Position numbers and translations under genes: made by a program. Positions 9,946 to 17,977 of a DNA stretch of 64,000 nucleotides are shown piece by piece; positions within the stretch are counted from its first letter, which is position 1; the number at the start of each line of letters is the position of its first letter. The stretch covers positions 2,790,001-2,854,000 of the forward strand of contig NZ_CP021421.1 in the NCBI RefSeq assembly GCF_002201515.1, written 5' to 3'. The DNA comes from Muribaculum intestinale. Its GTDB lineage: Bacteria > Bacteroidota > Bacteroidia > Bacteroidales > Muribaculaceae. The notes beneath the pieces are model-generated. The model saw only the letters and a list, made by a program, of their open reading frames with translations. It searched no databases and had not been told where the DNA came from.

Positions 9946-10206
9946 TTATTTCTTGCGGTTTTCCTGAACGTATTTGGCAATGCTTTCAATGCTGGTAAAT
10001 ATTGCTTTACCTTCGGCAGCATTTGCAAGTCTGATGCCATAGTTCTTCTCGAGAAGCACTATTATTTCAAGCGCGTCAATGGAGTCGAGGCCAATTCCAT
10101 CATCACCGAACAGAGGTGCCGAAGCATCAAGTTCTTCGGGTGTTATGTCCTCTAGGTTGAGGGCATCGATAATTTTCTCTTTCAACTCTAAAATTATTTC
10201 TTCCAT
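9946..10206 (-). CDS. acyl carrier protein 2 of polyene cluster
   Basis: An 86-residue ACP. The phosphopantetheine site is the Ser in GLDSIDALEI, in the normal place at the start of helix 2, and the protein is acidic as usual. It sits between two ketosynthase-fusion genes with 2 and 7 bp spacings and would carry the growing polyene or the starter unit. It is clearly different in sequence from the other ACP (13637-13879), matching the two-ACP design of aryl polyene systems. Confidence 0.9.
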   Translation of the reverse strand: MEEIILELKEKIIDALNLEDITPEELDASAPLFGDDGIGLDSIDALEIIVLLEKNYGIRLANAAEGKAIFTSIESIAKYVQENRKK

Positions 10207-10208
10207 AT

Positions 10209-11903
10209 TTAGTTGGTTTTATTTGCGATAAAAATATTTGCTTCAAAACTGGTTGAATTTATGTATTCCACCCAACCTCCAATCACTGAATCTATTTGTT
10301 CATCACAGAACATACATTCAATAATGTCAGTTATTCTGTTCCAATCCTTGTTAGGTAGGATATAGAATGCTGTCTCGCCAAGTAGATGATGTCGGATGGC
10401 TAACTCTCCCGTAACGATATTGGGCAATGTATAGACAAATAATGATGGAGAAGGAAAATAATTTCCTTTGTCTTTTATTGTTTCCAAGTAGGCAATATCC
10501 GTATTAAGCGATGCATGGCTATTGAAAAAGGCTATTCCTCTTGAGGGCGTATTTTCAAAATCATTCTCCTTCTCAGCTTGCAACAGTATCTCGGATGCGA
10601 TGAATCCTAACTTGGAAAGAGAATCCATTTTATAAAATTTGGGATAATCGCCTATTCGTTCCTTGTATAGCGCAGTCAAAAGTTTATCACCCGAAAATTC
10701 CAATTTGGCAGACACTCCGTCAATCACTAAAGAATCTTGTGTCAAAACTACCCTATGGGATATTTCAAACTGAGTATTACGAGTTTCAAGTCCACCTTTA
10801 TCTTTCAGAGATACAAGAATTGAAGCATTCCCTCCACCAAATCCGGAAATCATCTTAATAAACGATGACCTATTTGTTTGCTGCAATGAAGAAGTAATGT
10901 TAACTTTTCCGCTTACGCCAAGTTCTTCAAAGTTTCTTGTTCCGAAAATGATGCCATCCTCTACAGAATGCATTGTTAGAATGGTTTCCAATACTCCGGC
11001 TGCACCCATGGTGTGACCAAAGTACCCTTTTAAGGCATTTGCCGGCACTTCCGAAAGTCCGGCACGGCTTATGGCTTTTGACTCCATTTGGTCATTATAC
11101 ATGGTAGCCGTACCATGTGCATTTACAACTGCAATGTCATCAAAGGAAGTCCCTTCAATTGTTTTACACAGTGACTGATAAGCTCCCTCTCCTTTAGGTG
11201 AGGGGCTGCTTATATGAAAACCATCGTTTCTTATCGCGCCTCCAATTATCTGCCAACAGCCCTTTTGGGGGTGCTTTGATAAAACAAGTGTTGCAGCAGC
11301 CTCACCCAAATTAAGACCAAGCCTCTCTATGTCAAAGGGTCTGCATTCTGATTCTGACAAAGCTTTCAAGGACTCAAAACCAGATATAATGAAAGGACTC
11401 TGCTCGTCAACACCACAGACGATGACATTGTCTGTCTTGTCAGCATCGATTAGCCGTGTGGCCAAAATGATTGCCGAGACACCTGAAATACACGCATTGC
11501 TGACAACTATTGGAGATTGGCTCAAACCTATTTTGTCAGAAATCTTTCTTGCTGCTTCACCTAAATTTATGATATTTTTATCATTTTCGGTGTCTTGGAG
11601 AACGCCTACGTTTCCCTTGGTGCTACTAAGGACTAAAACAGTTCGTTCGGAGATTATTTCCGGATGGCTCGTAATGGCACTCATAATTGAGTGATAAGCC
11701 AGAGACTCAAAACGAGTGAGATTTTCTTCCTTAAGCCCATCTATTTGTTCCTTTGTAAAAAGAGAGGCGGTAAAGGGAAACGGGATGCCATCAGCAGAAT
11801 CGAAATGACGCAATGCGGTCTTTCCAAGTCTTACGGCTTGGAAATTTTCCTCTGTTGTGAATCCCATTGGGGATATGATATTATCACCTATTATTGCTGC
11901 CAT
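10209..11903 (-). CDS. beta-ketoacyl-ACP synthase with C-terminal thiolase-like half
   Basis: A 564-residue protein. The N-terminal part (to about 380) is a condensing enzyme with Cys in SNACISG and His in NAHGTAT and GHTMGA, so it should be active. The remaining 180 residues resemble a second condensing-enzyme half (FFNSHASLNTD, YFPSPSLFVYTLPNIVTGE, HHLLGE) without a catalytic Cys, like the extra domain of 3-oxoacyl-ACP synthases in Bacteroidetes flexirubin loci. The N-terminus is short and lacks the usual VVITG start, beginning MAAIIGDN. It overlaps the thioesterase gene by 13 bp. Confidence 0.85.
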   Translation of the reverse strand: MAAIIGDNIISPMGFTTEENFQAVRLGKTALRHFDSADGIPFPFTASLFTKEQIDGLKEENLTRFESLAYHSIMSAITSHPEIISERTVLVLSSTKGNVGVLQDTENDKNIINLGEAARKISDKIGLSQSPIVVSNACISGVSAIILATRLIDADKTDNVIVCGVDEQSPFIISGFESLKALSESECRPFDIERLGLNLGEAAATLVLSKHPQKGCWQIIGGAIRNDGFHISSPSPKGEGAYQSLCKTIEGTSFDDIAVVNAHGTATMYNDQMESKAISRAGLSEVPANALKGYFGHTMGAAGVLETILTMHSVEDGIIFGTRNFEELGVSGKVNITSSLQQTNRSSFIKMISGFGGGNASILVSLKDKGGLETRNTQFEISHRVVLTQDSLVIDGVSAKLEFSGDKLLTALYKERIGDYPKFYKMDSLSKLGFIASEILLQAEKENDFENTPSRGIAFFNSHASLNTDIAYLETIKDKGNYFPSPSLFVYTLPNIVTGELAIRHHLLGETAFYILPNKDWNRITDIIECMFCDEQIDSVIGGWVEYINSTSFEANIFIANKTN

Positions 11904-12304
11904 TTTGCTTTCCAGTTCTCAAAAAATTCCGGATTAAATAATACGAGATTATAATCCATGTCCATGAATACTTGGATAGTGCGAGCCTTGCAGTATAGCA
12001 GATTGGTTTCCTTATCACGTATTTCGTAGTCAAACACAATCTTGGCAGCCTCAGTTGGACGATACGTTATATCAATTCGGGCCTTTACCCCGTAGCGGAG
12101 GGGGAATTTATATTGTATCTGCATGTCCACTATGGGCGCATAATATTGGTTGTCAAGATAGCCTTCATAAGTCAACCCATATTCGTCACCGAATGCCTCG
12201 CGTGCATCTTCAAGATATAACGGGTATGCGCCGTGCCATACGACCTTCATCATATCCACTTCGCTGAAGCGAATTTCTATGTCTTTTGATGACGTTAGTT
12301 CCAT
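11891..12304 (-). CDS. 4HBT-family hotdog acyl thioesterase
   Basis: A 137-residue hotdog protein with the 4-hydroxybenzoyl-CoA/YbgC-like pattern: EIRFSEVDMMKVVWHGAY gives the Asp and His region, followed by YLEDAREAF. It probably hydrolyses acyl-ACP or acyl-CoA to free the polyene acid or edit stalled chains (compare ApeK). Its start shares bases with the stop of the upstream dehydratase gene (12304), so the two are translationally coupled. Confidence 0.82.
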   Translation of the reverse strand: MELTSSKDIEIRFSEVDMMKVVWHGAYPLYLEDAREAFGDEYGLTYEGYLDNQYYAPIVDMQIQYKFPLRYGVKARIDITYRPTEAAKIVFDYEIRDKETNLLYCKARTIQVFMDMDYNLVLFNPEFFENWKAKWQQ

Positions 12305-12777
12305 TATTCCTTGATTGCGATTTTTATCTCTGTTGTTGCAATGAGTCTGTCCGGTGTAGTGACCTGCGCTGTTGCCAAAAGCATTCCAAAGACCTCCTCA
12401 TTGATGGTAACAGAGGTTTCTATGGTTTCACCTACTTTAGGAAGACTATGTGTTTGGAAATTCTTTATTGCTCCAATAAATCCTATCTGAATACCTTTCT
12501 TCAGTATATATTGATTTATATAGCCGATTCTTGCAGCACAAGTTTGGGCAATATTTTCAATGATGCCGGAAGCATCCAGCACTCCACCTTCTACAAAAAT
12601 ATTTGACATCAGCACCTGTGTGGTTGTTCTCACGTTGGTCATGTCGAAATGCTCCATCTGTCCTATCATGACAAATGGCTCCTGTTGAGGCAACAATGTG
12701 TGAACATCGATTTGCCTTACAAATTCATCTGGCGGGGTTCGCGGATTTATCTCAATTATCATTTTCCCAAAATTCAA
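12304..12777 (-). CDS. hotdog dehydratase, ApeP-like
   Basis: A 157-residue hotdog-fold protein with the FabZ/FabA-like start region LLPQQEPFVMI and the central helix FVEGGVLDASGIIENIAQT. The catalytic His of FabZ (HFPG) is replaced by the FVEGG region, while an acidic residue in the helix (IIENIAQ) is kept. The protein at 6383-6751 has the His but lacks the acid, so the two look complementary, as in the ApeI/ApeP heterodimer. The start is either 12777 or the ATG at residue 6 (12762). It overlaps the acyltransferase gene by 26 bp. Confidence 0.8.
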   Translation of the reverse strand: MNFGKMIIEINPRTPPDEFVRQIDVHTLLPQQEPFVMIGQMEHFDMTNVRTTTQVLMSNIFVEGGVLDASGIIENIAQTCAARIGYINQYILKKGIQIGFIGAIKNFQTHSLPKVGETIETSVTINEEVFGMLLATAQVTTPDRLIATTEIKIAIKE

Positions 12778-13636
12778 AATAGTTATACCACTGAGTCGGA
12801 TAGATATTTACAACACGCTCCAGTTCATTTACATAAGCCGAACTGAGTTGCCGGATCTGTTCCTTTCTTGGAGCCTGTCCATCGTAACAGAGGGGGGTAA
12901 CTATGATTTTATATTTCTTAGCAGATATCTTAAGGACATTGACAGCAATTACTTCCAAACCTCTCATCGTGGCTATGCTGAATGGGCCATAGGGAAATTT
13001 GGCTTTCTCCCCAAGGAAGTCAATTGCAAGATGTTTGTCGGAACCGAATACACGGTCGGACGGCATACTGACAACCTCTCCGTTGGCCAATGCGGCATTA
13101 ATTTCAAAGAGATGACCCATGTCTGGGCGAATGGCAATCATATTGATGTTCGTAGTCGAGAACAATTTTTGTCGATTGCGCATGACTGATTCCTTCTCAC
13201 CGAAAAACACTAACGCATTGAATTTCTTCTTCTCTGCTTTTAATGTATATCCGGCAATTTCATAGTTCCCGATATGCGCACTTAACTGGATAAATCCGTC
13301 GGGATTATCTGCTAATCTCAGATAGTTGTCATAGCCATCTATCTCAACTTCGAACTTTTTCCCGGCATACATTGCGAACCTGTCAACGACCACTTGCCCG
13401 AACAGACAATGATTGACATAAGTCAGCCATGCAGCCCTTATAATGCCATTTTTTTGACGTTTACGCAAATATCGGTAGATTAGACCTCTACTTGGATTGA
13501 TTGCCAGACAGACAGGAATAACAAAGATGGATACGAATCCGTAAAGAATCCGTACATCAATGAAACGGAGCATACGGATGAGCCACTTGTGCATCCAACC
13601 GTTGCCGTATGTAGTTCCTGCCCACTCTTTTTCCAT
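12752..13636 (-). CDS. LpxL/HtrB-like acyltransferase
   Basis: A 294-residue protein with an N-terminal membrane anchor (about 30-47, VSIFVIPVCLAINPSRG) and the lipid A acyltransferase family motif SAHIGNYE (H-x4-E). SDRVFG and FPYGPFSIA follow as the later family blocks. In aryl polyene clusters enzymes of this family are thought to transfer the polyene or a fatty acid to the head group. It begins one base before the ACP stop codon region (13637), and so is tightly coupled to the ACP gene. Confidence 0.85.
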   Translation of the reverse strand: MEKEWAGTTYGNGWMHKWLIRMLRFIDVRILYGFVSIFVIPVCLAINPSRGLIYRYLRKRQKNGIIRAAWLTYVNHCLFGQVVVDRFAMYAGKKFEVEIDGYDNYLRLADNPDGFIQLSAHIGNYEIAGYTLKAEKKKFNALVFFGEKESVMRNRQKLFSTTNINMIAIRPDMGHLFEINAALANGEVVSMPSDRVFGSDKHLAIDFLGEKAKFPYGPFSIATMRGLEVIAVNVLKISAKKYKIIVTPLCYDGQAPRKEQIRQLSSAYVNELERVVNIYPTQWYNYFEFWENDN

Positions 13637-13879
13637 TTATCCTACCTTGGATTCGATGTAGTCGCAGAACTGACCGAGGGTCTTGACATCTGTCATCTCC
13701 TCCGGCTTGATTTTGAATCCGAAGATTTTATCTACAATGACCACGATGTCAACGTAGTCTAGACTGTCAATCCCGAGGTCATCTTTGAGGAGGGCTTCAG
13801 CCACGAGATCATCTTCTTCAAGTTCAAGTTCCTCGATCATGAAGCCCTTTACCTTTTCTTCTATTTCTTCTCTTGTCAT
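13637..13879 (-). CDS. acyl carrier protein 1 of polyene cluster
   Basis: An 80-residue acidic ACP with the phosphopantetheine Ser in GIDSLDYVDI. It lies between the methyltransferase (5 bp gap) and the LpxL-like acyltransferase (no gap). DSLDYVD is more canonical than the DSIDALE of the second ACP, which suggests division of labour between starter and elongation steps. That split is inference. Confidence 0.92.
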   Translation of the reverse strand: MTREEIEEKVKGFMIEELELEEDDLVAEALLKDDLGIDSLDYVDIVVIVDKIFGFKIKPEEMTDVKTLGQFCDYIESKVG

Positions 13880-13884
13880 TACTG

Positions 13885-14994
13885 TTATTGGTTTATTAGT
13901 TTTACTTTTATTATGCTGTGCCCTTGACCCAACCCGTCATAAATTTTTTCTATTTCAAGTCCGGCTTTCTTTATGCACTCTGCAAGATCTTCAGTGTTGT
14001 ACATTTTACTGTTGCCATTTGCAATGGCTGTAAAATATAGGCTTGTCATAGTCAGACAGAAAGCCGCGGGTTCAAAACGCTGACGGTCCCATAATGTTTC
14101 CATTATATAGATTCTGGTGTTGTCACCCATAGCTTCCTTGGCTATTGAAAGAATGCTTACGATTTCTTCCATTGAGAAGCAATCCAGAAACTGGCTCATC
14201 CAAATGGCATCGGGCGCGGTTTCGTTTTTGGGGAACTTTGCGGAAGCTTCAAGAAGATTAATCCCATATCCCTTTATGCGATTGGCTCCTTCTTTCCCGG
14301 ATGTATTCGTTTCCATCAGCTTGATTTGCTGAGGAAGATCCAATATGGTTACCTCAACGTCATTATCATATGCAACACACTGGAGAGCCCATTTGCCGGT
14401 ATTACCACCGACATCATATAGCGACCGTGTCTTATTCTTCTTAAATACAATTTCGAGAGCTTCTGGAAATGACGAATCACTGTAAAAATGGTCAAATCCG
14501 AACCATGACTTTTGCACTTGCTCCGGAAGGCTGGATAAGCCCTCGTAAACTGTTGGCCAGTCACCGAAATGTTTTAATCCGGCAGGCTTCCCCTCTTTAA
14601 GAGATTCTTCAAGGTGGAACCAGCCTTCGTAGTTAACATCATGATTAAAATCAATATTAACACGTACTGCTGGGTCGTTAATGAGAAACCATCCTGTCTT
14701 TGATATTTTGAACCGATCTGTTTCCGGATCTATAAAAAGTATACCGATACAAAGAGCAGCTTCCATCAGACATTTTGCAGCGTATATGGAGATGTTAGTA
14801 TGTTTCGCGACTTCATCAATGGTCATACCATTATCTGAATCCCGAATTATATCCAAGATTCCCCATTTTAACAAAATGCGAGCAGTCTGGAATACCACAG
14901 GGCCAAATGCAATAAACTCTGCAAGACGTTGAGCTTCTCTTGCATTTAGATTGTCTCCTGAATATCTCTTTTTAAGTTCTGGAAATAGATTCAT
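13885..14994 (-). CDS. SAM-dependent O-methyltransferase (COMT/acetylserotonin type)
   Basis: A 369-residue protein with an N-terminal winged-helix dimerisation domain (about 15-110, TIDEVAKHTNISIYAAKCLM) and a C-terminal class I methyltransferase fold. The SAM site is in YDVGGNTGKWA, followed by VTILDLPQQ and later DAIWMSQFLDCFS. Plant-type O-methyltransferases of this class methylate aryl hydroxyls. Here the likely substrate is the 4-hydroxyphenyl head of the polyene. A hairpin lies between this gene and the upstream secreted-protein gene. Confidence 0.85.
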   Translation of the reverse strand: MNLFPELKKRYSGDNLNAREAQRLAEFIAFGPVVFQTARILLKWGILDIIRDSDNGMTIDEVAKHTNISIYAAKCLMEAALCIGILFIDPETDRFKISKTGWFLINDPAVRVNIDFNHDVNYEGWFHLEESLKEGKPAGLKHFGDWPTVYEGLSSLPEQVQKSWFGFDHFYSDSSFPEALEIVFKKNKTRSLYDVGGNTGKWALQCVAYDNDVEVTILDLPQQIKLMETNTSGKEGANRIKGYGINLLEASAKFPKNETAPDAIWMSQFLDCFSMEEIVSILSIAKEAMGDNTRIYIMETLWDRQRFEPAAFCLTMTSLYFTAIANGNSKMYNTEDLAECIKKAGLEIEKIYDGLGQGHSIIKVKLINQ

Positions 14995-15009
14995 TCAATT
15001 TTTGCATTA

Positions 15010-15041
15010 AAAGTTATGGGACTCCTTAGCCCCATAACTTT
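15010..15041 (-). terminator. intra-operon hairpin
   Basis: An 11-bp perfect stem (AAAGTTATGGG paired with CCCATAACTTT) with a 10-nt loop lies in the 60-bp gap upstream of the methyltransferase. On the minus strand it is followed by a short TTTT, so it could be a weak terminator or an RNA-processing/stability hairpin that lowers expression of the distal 12 genes. It is the largest gap inside the operon. Confidence 0.55.
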
Positions 15042-15054
15042 ATGATTCATTGGT

Positions 15055-15564
15055 TTACTTAATTTGTTTTACAATTAACTTCCCGAGACTTTCTCCGATG
15101 GACTTAAATTGATCTCGAAAGGCAATTTTATCATTGTCGTCTGCATCATCAGATGCAAATGTCATGATTGCGATAGGCTCATCCTGACCCTTTTTCTTCA
15201 GGTGAATTTCTCCTTTTATGTCTCCGCCTTTTGAAATGGTTTCCACTACCATTTCAAAGTAGTATTCAGAGTCTGTCTGAGTATCTTTGTCAACAAGACG
15301 AACACCATATTCGCCAGTACGCGAATTAGCCTTTTGGAAGAGGTAGTTGAGAGAACCTTCTTCCCAGTCATTGTTTCTGACTGCTTTGTCAAGGGAATCA
15401 ACAAGTGTACCAGCTTTGCTGTACACAGCACCATCCCAATTGACAATGAACGGAACGCTTTTTGCTCCCTTCAGTTCTGAGAGTGAACCTGTCACGAGTT
15501 TGGTCCCTGCTAAAGCAGGGATTGCCATCATGACAATTAAAATTGAAAAGAGTAACTTTTTCAT
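15055..15564 (-). CDS. secreted protein of unknown function
   Basis: A 169-residue protein with a signal peptide (MKKLLFSILIVMMAIPALA). The mature part looks like an alternating strand/helix fold with no cysteine and no recognised catalytic motif; AIMTFASDDADDNDKIAF is a notable acidic stretch. It lies 12 bp from the ketosynthase gene and clearly belongs to the operon. I do not recognise the family. A structural or envelope role in product handling is possible but unsupported. Confidence 0.65.
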   Translation of the reverse strand: MKKLLFSILIVMMAIPALAGTKLVTGSLSELKGAKSVPFIVNWDGAVYSKAGTLVDSLDKAVRNNDWEEGSLNYLFQKANSRTGEYGVRLVDKDTQTDSEYYFEMVVETISKGGDIKGEIHLKKKGQDEPIAIMTFASDDADDNDKIAFRDQFKSIGESLGKLIVKQIK

Positions 15565-15576
15565 ATGATTATTACG

Positions 15577-16800
15577 TTAGATTATTTTTTTTATCACAAG
15601 AGCACTATTTGTTCCACCAAATCCAAATGAGTTGCTGAGTGCAATATCAATTGGCATGTCTATTGTAGATTTAGCTATATTAAGATTAGCTGCATGTTCA
15701 CTAGGCTCATCCAAATTGATGTTTGGTGCTACAAAACTATTTTGCATCATCAAAACACAATAAACAGCTTCGCTAGCTCCAGCCATCCAACACTCATGAC
15801 CGGTCATGGATTTGGTAGAGCTTATAAGAGCTTTCTTCCCGCCGAATATCCGGTCTAATGCTATTGCCTCATAGTCATCACCCTGAGGAGTTGAAGTGGC
15901 ATGTGCATTCACATAATCAACTTCCTCAGCAGAAATACCTGCGTCTGCGAGTGCCCTTTTCATTGCTCGCTCTGACCCTTCATCGCTGGGCTGTGAGATG
16001 CCTCCGCCATTTGATGAAAATCCATATCCCACCACTTCAGCAAGAATGTTTGCACCTCTGGCAATGGCGTGGTCATAATCTTCAAGCACCAATGCTGCGG
16101 CACCGCCACTGGGAATCAATCCATCCCTGTTCTTATCAAATGGACGTGATGCTTTGGTAGGCTCATCCATTCTTGAAGAGAAAGTGCCAAGAGCATCGAA
16201 AGAAGACATTGAGTAGTAGTTGGTTTCCTGAGCACCTCCAACCAATATCATATCTTGAAGACCTTGTTTAATCATCATATATCCAAGACCTATAGAATGA
16301 GATCCGCTGGCACAGGCTGCACTTATGGTCATATTAATTCCTTTAAGGTGGAATATGGTGCTGAGGTTCATATTGACCGTCGAGTTCATGGACTGAAAAA
16401 TAGAACCAGATCCTACTAATGCGGAATCTTTCTTTTCTTTCATTATTTCATGAGCCTCAATGACAGCCTTGGCCGATGAATCGTTACCGAAGATGATACC
16501 AACTTCGTTCTCCTTTAGATAGTCATCTGAAATGCCGGCTTCATCAAATGCTTCTTTGGAAGCCATAAACGCATATTCCGACTCTTCGGACATTCCGGTC
16601 CTCTGACGCCGGTCGAGAATGCCCTTTAGTTTCGGACGTTCCACAATTCCCGTCAGAGCGGACTGGTAGCCATAGTCTAACCTGGCTTGTTCCAAGCCAA
16701 TTCCAGATTTCCCTTTATATAGTGAATCCTGTACTTCTTCTTTATTTTTTCCGATACAGGACCAAATTCCCATACCTGTGATTACTACTCTTCTACTCAT
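15577..16800 (-). CDS. FabF/FabB-type beta-ketoacyl-ACP synthase (stand-alone)
   Basis: A 407-residue, normal-length condensing enzyme. It starts MSRRVVITGMG, carries active Cys in SAACASG, His in NAHATSTPQGD and GHECWMAG, and ends with the glycine loop NSFGFGGTNSALV. It is the only ketosynthase of the cluster without an extra domain, so I expect it to do repeated elongation or pair with one of the fusion proteins. It lies 20 bp downstream of the ketoreductase gene. Confidence 0.92.
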   Translation of the reverse strand: MSRRVVITGMGIWSCIGKNKEEVQDSLYKGKSGIGLEQARLDYGYQSALTGIVERPKLKGILDRRQRTGMSEESEYAFMASKEAFDEAGISDDYLKENEVGIIFGNDSSAKAVIEAHEIMKEKKDSALVGSGSIFQSMNSTVNMNLSTIFHLKGINMTISAACASGSHSIGLGYMMIKQGLQDMILVGGAQETNYYSMSSFDALGTFSSRMDEPTKASRPFDKNRDGLIPSGGAAALVLEDYDHAIARGANILAEVVGYGFSSNGGGISQPSDEGSERAMKRALADAGISAEEVDYVNAHATSTPQGDDYEAIALDRIFGGKKALISSTKSMTGHECWMAGASEAVYCVLMMQNSFVAPNINLDEPSEHAANLNIAKSTIDMPIDIALSNSFGFGGTNSALVIKKII

Positions 16801-16820
16801 TGCAAAATCAGATAATGAGG

Positions 16821-17552
16821 TTAACTGTACAATCCTCCATTGATATTGATGACTTCGCCAGTTATGTAACCAGCCTCGTCAGAACAAAGAAAACCAACCA
16901 ATGCTGCTACTTCCTCCGGACGGCCGAAACGATTCATTGGAACCAATTTTTTCAGTTCTTCTTGCGGAAGATCCTTAGTCATGTCGGATTCAATAAATCC
17001 TGGTGCGATGGCATTCACTGTCACATTTCTACTTGCCGTTTCCTGCGCCAGAGCTTTGGTTGCACCGATTAAAGCACCTTTTGCGGCACTATAGTTTGTC
17101 TGCCCGGGCATTCCTTTCAAACCGGATAACGACGCCATATTAATAATTCTGCCACCATGTCGGCGCATCATCATTTTGGGAAGCAGCTTACGGGTAACAT
17201 AGTAGAAACCATTAAGCGTCACATCAATAACATCATGCCAATCTTTCTCAGGCATCATGAACATCAGATTATCCTTTCGTATTCCAGCATTATTTACAAG
17301 GTACGCAATGTAGTCATCTGGATGCTCATCTTCCCAACGTTCTATTGCACTACTAACATCTTTTTCAGAGGCCACATCAAACTGAAGAAGATATGCAGTT
17401 CCTCCAATGGATTGCACACACTTTAATACATCAAGGGCGGCAGTCTCATTTGAATGATAATTTATTAGAACCGGAACTCCCATTTGTGCAAACTTCAAGC
17501 AAACAGCTTTGCCGATTCCTCTGGATCCACCTGTTACTAATGCGTACTTCAT
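16821..17552 (-). CDS. 3-oxoacyl-ACP reductase (FabG/ApeQ-like SDR)
   Basis: A 243-residue short-chain dehydrogenase. The cofactor motif is VTGGSRGIGKA, NNAG is conserved, and the Ser-Tyr-Lys triad is visible in MASLSG and TNYSAAKG. The C-terminus ends GEVININGG as in FabG. It would reduce the beta-keto group after each condensation, preparing for dehydration to the conjugated double bond. Its start overlaps the stop of the XRE regulator by 4 bp (ATGA). Confidence 0.92.
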   Translation of the reverse strand: MKYALVTGGSRGIGKAVCLKFAQMGVPVLINYHSNETAALDVLKCVQSIGGTAYLLQFDVASEKDVSSAIERWEDEHPDDYIAYLVNNAGIRKDNLMFMMPEKDWHDVIDVTLNGFYYVTRKLLPKMMMRRHGGRIINMASLSGLKGMPGQTNYSAAKGALIGATKALAQETASRNVTVNAIAPGFIESDMTKDLPQEELKKLVPMNRFGRPEEVAALVGFLCSDEAGYITGEVININGGLYS

Positions 17553-17785
17553 AAGTCATCTGTTTTTAATAATTCCTCGGACGATTCTCTAAGTAATTCC
17601 GAAACTGGCGTTTGCAACAAAATAGATATGTCATAAAGAACAGGGATACTGGGTTGAGAAGCATTAGAACAATAAGAGTTAACCTGCCGAAAAGTTATAT
17701 TCAACTTTTTGGCTAGCCATGTCTGCGTACGACCTTGTTCTTCAAGTACTTCTTTAATACGATTGTAGTTTCCTGATTTCATCAT
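17549..17785 (-). CDS. XRE-family HTH regulator heading the polyene operon
   Basis: A 78-residue protein with a Cro/C1-type HTH (RTQTWLAKKLNITFRQVNSYC, then PSIPVLYDISILL). It is the first gene after the operon promoter and is coupled to the ketoreductase by ATGA overlap. The first Met (17785) and second Met (17782) are adjacent. Because the transcript start is only about 10 bp upstream, the leader is very short. I infer that it autoregulates the whole biosynthetic operon. Single-domain XRE proteins of this type are also common toxin-antitoxin or phage regulators, but no toxin partner is visible. Confidence 0.8.
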   Translation of the reverse strand: MMKSGNYNRIKEVLEEQGRTQTWLAKKLNITFRQVNSYCSNASQPSIPVLYDISILLQTPVSELLRESSEELLKTDDL

Positions 17786-17794
17786 TCATGATTT

Positions 17795-17832
17795 TCGGTG
17801 CAAAATTAAGAAAAACTTCTTCATATTCCAAA
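17795..17832 (-). promoter_or_regulatory. Bacteroidetes-type promoter of polyene operon
   Basis: On the minus strand a -33 TTTG (17829-17832) is followed after exactly 20 bp by TAATTTTG (17801-17808), which fits TTTG-N19-21-TAnnTTTG. It sits just upstream of the XRE gene and is the only clear promoter I find for about 17 kb of co-oriented genes. Confidence 0.8.
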
Positions 17833-17924
17833 TTCTGGAACAAGAAACTGCCTGAAAATATGTGTATTTAGGCCGTAAAGTAAAAATATAGCACTACCTA
17901 CCCAATGAAATAGACCTGCATATA

Positions 17925-17955
17925 CAAAAAAAGGATAAGCCCTTGACCTATCCTT
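17925..17955 (-). terminator. rho-independent terminator after secreted esterase
   Basis: A 7-bp stem (AAGGATA/TATCCTT) with an 11-nt loop is followed on the minus strand by seven Ts. It ends the esterase transcript about 90 bp before the polyene promoter. Confidence 0.7.
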
Positions 17956-17977
17956 AAGAATATACATACCAAATTGC

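Noticed and set aside
1..17832. Classical flexirubin/dialkylresorcinol pathway
   Set aside because: No DarA/DarB-like genes or ammonia-lyase are visible in the window, so only a general aryl-polyene-type call is justified.
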